This document shows positions 7,797-9,751 of a DNA stretch of 9,751 nucleotides, piece by piece (the first letter of the stretch is position 1; each line of letters opens with the position of its first letter). The stretch is from Acinetobacter sp. (GTDB lineage Bacteria; Pseudomonadota; Gammaproteobacteria; Pseudomonadales; Moraxellaceae): contig JASLIY010000214.1 in NCBI GenBank assembly GCA_030152675.1, forward strand, positions 1-9,751, given 5' to 3'. Under the pieces are notes generated by a model, which saw only the letters and a program-made list of their open reading frames with translations, had not been told where the DNA came from and made no database searches. Position numbers and translations under genes: made by a program.

Positions 7797-8852
7797 ATGG
7801 CTGAACTTACATCCCCGCTTAAAATTGGCGACTTTGAAATTAAAAATCGTCTGGTACTGGCACCTTTAACGCGTTCCCGCAGTGGTGCAGACCGAATTCC
7901 CAATGATTTGATGCTGGAATACTATCAGCAGCGTGCCAATGCAGGCCTCCTTCTGACTGAAGCGACGGTGATCAATCCCCAAGCCGCGGGATATTACAAT
8001 ACCCCTGGACTTTGGCAGCAAGAGCAAGCTGTGGCATGGAAAAAAATCACCGATGCCGTACATGCGCAAGGCGCTAAAATCGCAGTGCAGCTCTGGCATG
8101 TGGGACGAATTAGTGATGCTGAGATCATTGGTGAAACCCCAGTCTCGGCCAGTGCAGTTGCTGCTGCAGGTCACGTCAGTTTGCTACGTCCTAAACGTGC
8201 TTATGCCACACCGCGCGCACTAGAAATCGCAGAAATTCAACAGATCATTGAAGACTATAAACAGTCTGCGATCTTGGCCCAAGCAGCGGGTTTTGATGCT
8301 GTGGAATTACATGCCGCCAATGGCTATTTGGTTGAGCAGTTTCTCTATCAGAATACAAATCAGCGTGATGATCTCTATGGCGGTTCGATCGAAAATCGTG
8401 CTCGCTTCTTACTTGAGGTGGTTGATGCCTTGATCGAGGTTTGCGGTGCGGGGCGTGTCGGTGTGCATCTCTCTCCACGTGGTGATGCGCATGATATGTT
8501 CGATCCAGATCGTTTGGCCTTGTTTAGCTATGTGGTTGAGCAGCTGAATCACAGACAGATTGCGTTTATCTTTGCACGTGAATACGTGGCTGAAGATAGT
8601 TTAAGTCCGGTATTAAAAAGCAAGTTTCAAGGTGCTTGGATCGCCAATGAGAAGCTTGACTTTGCTACTGCGACGCAACTTCTGGCGGATCAAGATGCCG
8701 ATGCGGTGGCCTTTGGTTTGGCCTTTATCGCCAACCCGGACTTGCTCGATCGCTATATCCACAATGCGGAACTTAATCCAGTTGATGCTACAACCTTGTA
8801 TGGTGATACAGCGGTCGGTTATACGGATTATCCAGCTCTGGCTGAAGCTTAA
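7797..8852 (+). CDS. Old Yellow Enzyme-family flavin oxidoreductase (NemA-like alkene reductase) with altered FMN site
   Basis: OYE-family enzymes bind FMN in a TIM barrel and reduce electrophilic C=C bonds of enals, enones, maleimides or nitro compounds with NAD(P)H. Start chosen at ATG 7797: GAGG (7787-7790) sits 6 bases ahead and MAELTSPLKIGDFEIKNR matches the family N-terminus. The in-frame ATG 7761 has no ribosome site. The protein has 351 residues (E. coli NemA 365). Kept residues: T25 in APLTRSRS, Q98/W100 in QLWHVGR, H172, N175 and Y177 in ELHAANGYL, then YGGSIENRARF. Odd: the Arg of GIRxSP that contacts the flavin is H224 (GVHLSP), the glycine turn binding FMN phosphate reads NEKLD (284-288), and the phosphate Arg of AFGR is L308 (AFGLAF). 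Cofactor binding may be weakened or changed. It likely forms an operon with the ArsR-type regulator upstream. Confidence 0.88.
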   Translation: MAELTSPLKIGDFEIKNRLVLAPLTRSRSGADRIPNDLMLEYYQQRANAGLLLTEATVINPQAAGYYNTPGLWQQEQAVAWKKITDAVHAQGAKIAVQLWHVGRISDAEIIGETPVSASAVAAAGHVSLLRPKRAYATPRALEIAEIQQIIEDYKQSAILAQAAGFDAVELHAANGYLVEQFLYQNTNQRDDLYGGSIENRARFLLEVVDALIEVCGAGRVGVHLSPRGDAHDMFDPDRLALFSYVVEQLNHRQIAFIFAREYVAEDSLSPVLKSKFQGAWIANEKLDFATATQLLADQDADAVAFGLAFIANPDLLDRYIHNAELNPVDATTLYGDTAVGYTDYPALAEA

Positions 8853-8880
8853 ACTCGACTGAAAACATATTCAAAAAAAT

Positions 8881-8921
8881 ACAAAGCCGAATAATCGCTT
8901 CTTTGCATGATTCGGCTTTGT
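8881..8921. terminator. Strong hairpin after the OYE gene
   Basis: ACAAAGCCGAAT (8881-8892) pairs perfectly over 12 bp with ATTCGGCTTTGT (8910-8921) around a 17-base loop, 28 bases after the OYE stop. On the plus strand the tail is only a weak TTATATT, while on the minus strand the hairpin is followed by a run of seven T (plus-strand A-run 8873-8879). It probably acts as the operon's terminator, but by sequence it is better in the reverse direction. Confidence 0.6.
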
Positions 8922-8927
8922 TATATT
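8922..8927 (+). promoter_or_regulatory. Possible -10 box of waaA
   Basis: TATATT is a 5/6 match to the -10 consensus, directly after the hairpin. With a 17-base spacer the -35 would be a poor TTCTTT (8899-8904) inside the hairpin loop. This is a weak candidate. waaA could also be transcribed from upstream. Confidence 0.2.
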
Positions 8928-8959
8928 GCTTGCAGAAATTTTGCAGAGAAGGTAAGCAT

Positions 8960-9751
8960 TTGGCGACTCCGTTTTGGTATAACGCGGCATTATCCTTGGT
9001 CAAGCCATTGTATAAATGGCGAATAAAAAAACGTGCCCTAAATTTAGCGGACTACCAAACTGAATGCGTTGAACGTTTTGGACCTTTTCAAGCGGTGAAA
9101 AATCGACACAGTATTTGGTTTCATGCCGTATCCGTGGGGGAGACCAATGCCGCTCAGCCTTTGATTCAGCACTATTTGGATTTGGGCCATCCTGTACTGG
9201 TCACCAATACCACCAAAACAGGTCAGGCGCGGGCCAAGGCATTATTTGCGATTGATCGCTACGCAGCACAATTTCAAGCGGTGTATTTACCGGCGGATCA
9301 ACAGGCATTGGTCGCGGCATTTTTTGCAAAATATCAGCCTAAAATTTTATTGTTGGTGGAAACCGAACTGTGGCCGAATCTGATCGATCAAGCCCAGCAG
9401 TTAGGTGTTCCTTGTCTGTTGATCAATGCACGCCTTTCTGAAAAATCAGCTCAGGCCTACGCCAAAGTTCCAAGTCTGACCAAGCCGATGCTGCAGGGGT
9501 TGAGTCAGCTGTTGGCTCAAGATCAAGCCACACAGCAACGTTTTATTCAGTTGGGTTTGGATGCAGCACAGAGCCAAGTGGTCGGTAGTATTAAGTTCGA
9601 TATTCAGGCGCCACAAAGTAGCATTGCACAGGCGGCAAGTTTGCAGCAGGATTGGCATTTGGCACAGCGCAAAGTCATCACCATCGCCAGTACGCATGCC
9701 CCAGAGGAACAACAATTACTGAGTGCTTTGCAGCCTTATCTCAAACAACAT
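8960..9751 (+). CDS. waaA: 3-deoxy-D-manno-octulosonic acid (Kdo) transferase, 5' part (3' end outside window)
   Basis: WaaA (KdtA) transfers Kdo from CMP-Kdo to lipid IVA at the inner face of the cytoplasmic membrane, starting the lipopolysaccharide core. 264 residues are visible and the frame is open to the window end; the family is about 425. The start is TTG 8960, with AGAAGG (8947-8952) seven bases upstream and no usable ATG in frame before the conserved part. A hydrophobic N-terminal anchor segment (FWYNAALSLVKPLYKW) is followed by the family motif FHAVSVGET (54-62) with catalytic E61, VTNTTKTG (81-88), LLVETELWPNL (131-141), NARLSEKSAQAYAK (156-169), GSIKFD (209-214) and STHAPEE (244-250). 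The last is STHxGEE in E. coli, so glycine is replaced by proline here. Fold and function are secure. Confidence 0.94.
   Translation, partial: MATPFWYNAALSLVKPLYKWRIKKRALNLADYQTECVERFGPFQAVKNRHSIWFHAVSVGETNAAQPLIQHYLDLGHPVLVTNTTKTGQARAKALFAIDRYAAQFQAVYLPADQQALVAAFFAKYQPKILLLVETELWPNLIDQAQQLGVPCLLINARLSEKSAQAYAKVPSLTKPMLQGLSQLLAQDQATQQRFIQLGLDAAQSQVVGSIKFDIQAPQSSIAQAASLQQDWHLAQRKVITIASTHAPEEQQLLSALQPYLKQH

Noticed and set aside
9446..9715. 89-codon open frame antisense to waaA
   Set aside because: The sense frame encodes clear WaaA motifs throughout. The antisense product has no recognisable features.

Overview
The window reads as an ordinary chromosomal segment of a gammaproteobacterium, most likely Acinetobacter. 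Pointers to this are moderate GC in genes with AT-rich intergenic DNA, a small Omp33-36-like (Porin_7-type) outer-membrane protein, a short RecJ, and E. coli-like housekeeping proteins. The genus is inferred from protein resemblance, not from an rRNA or a database match. I see no mobile element, CRISPR array, tRNA or rRNA.

Layout. Positions 2-943 hold the 3' part of guaB (GMP synthesis), closed by a terminator at 975-1005. A 228-base leader then precedes a tight same-strand run of glmM (UDP-GlcNAc precursor synthesis), pdxH (vitamin B6 cofactor) and recJ (5'-3' ssDNA exonuclease), with gaps of 9 and 16 bases. A perfect hairpin with T-tracts on both strands (4906-4937) separates recJ from a convergent porin gene (4959-5723, minus). 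A 452-base AT-rich divergent region with candidate promoters for both sides follows. prfB (release factor 2) comes next. It is read through a programmed +1 frameshift at an in-frame TGA, so it is intact.

Downstream of prfB lies a two-gene unit: a small ArsR-type winged-helix regulator, preceded by a 14-bp perfect palindrome at its promoter, and an Old Yellow Enzyme (OYE)-family flavin oxidoreductase. A hairpin and a short spacer then lead to waaA (Kdo transferase, lipid A core), which starts at TTG and runs off the window end.

Most genes are core metabolism and are not functionally linked beyond being adjacent. The exception is the ArsR-OYE pair, which looks like a self-contained stress or detoxification module. 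Its reductase keeps the substrate-pocket residues, but three positions that normally hold FMN are replaced. That, with the lone cysteine of the regulator and the palindrome, is the part most worth a second look. I did not find a convincing wholly new system.
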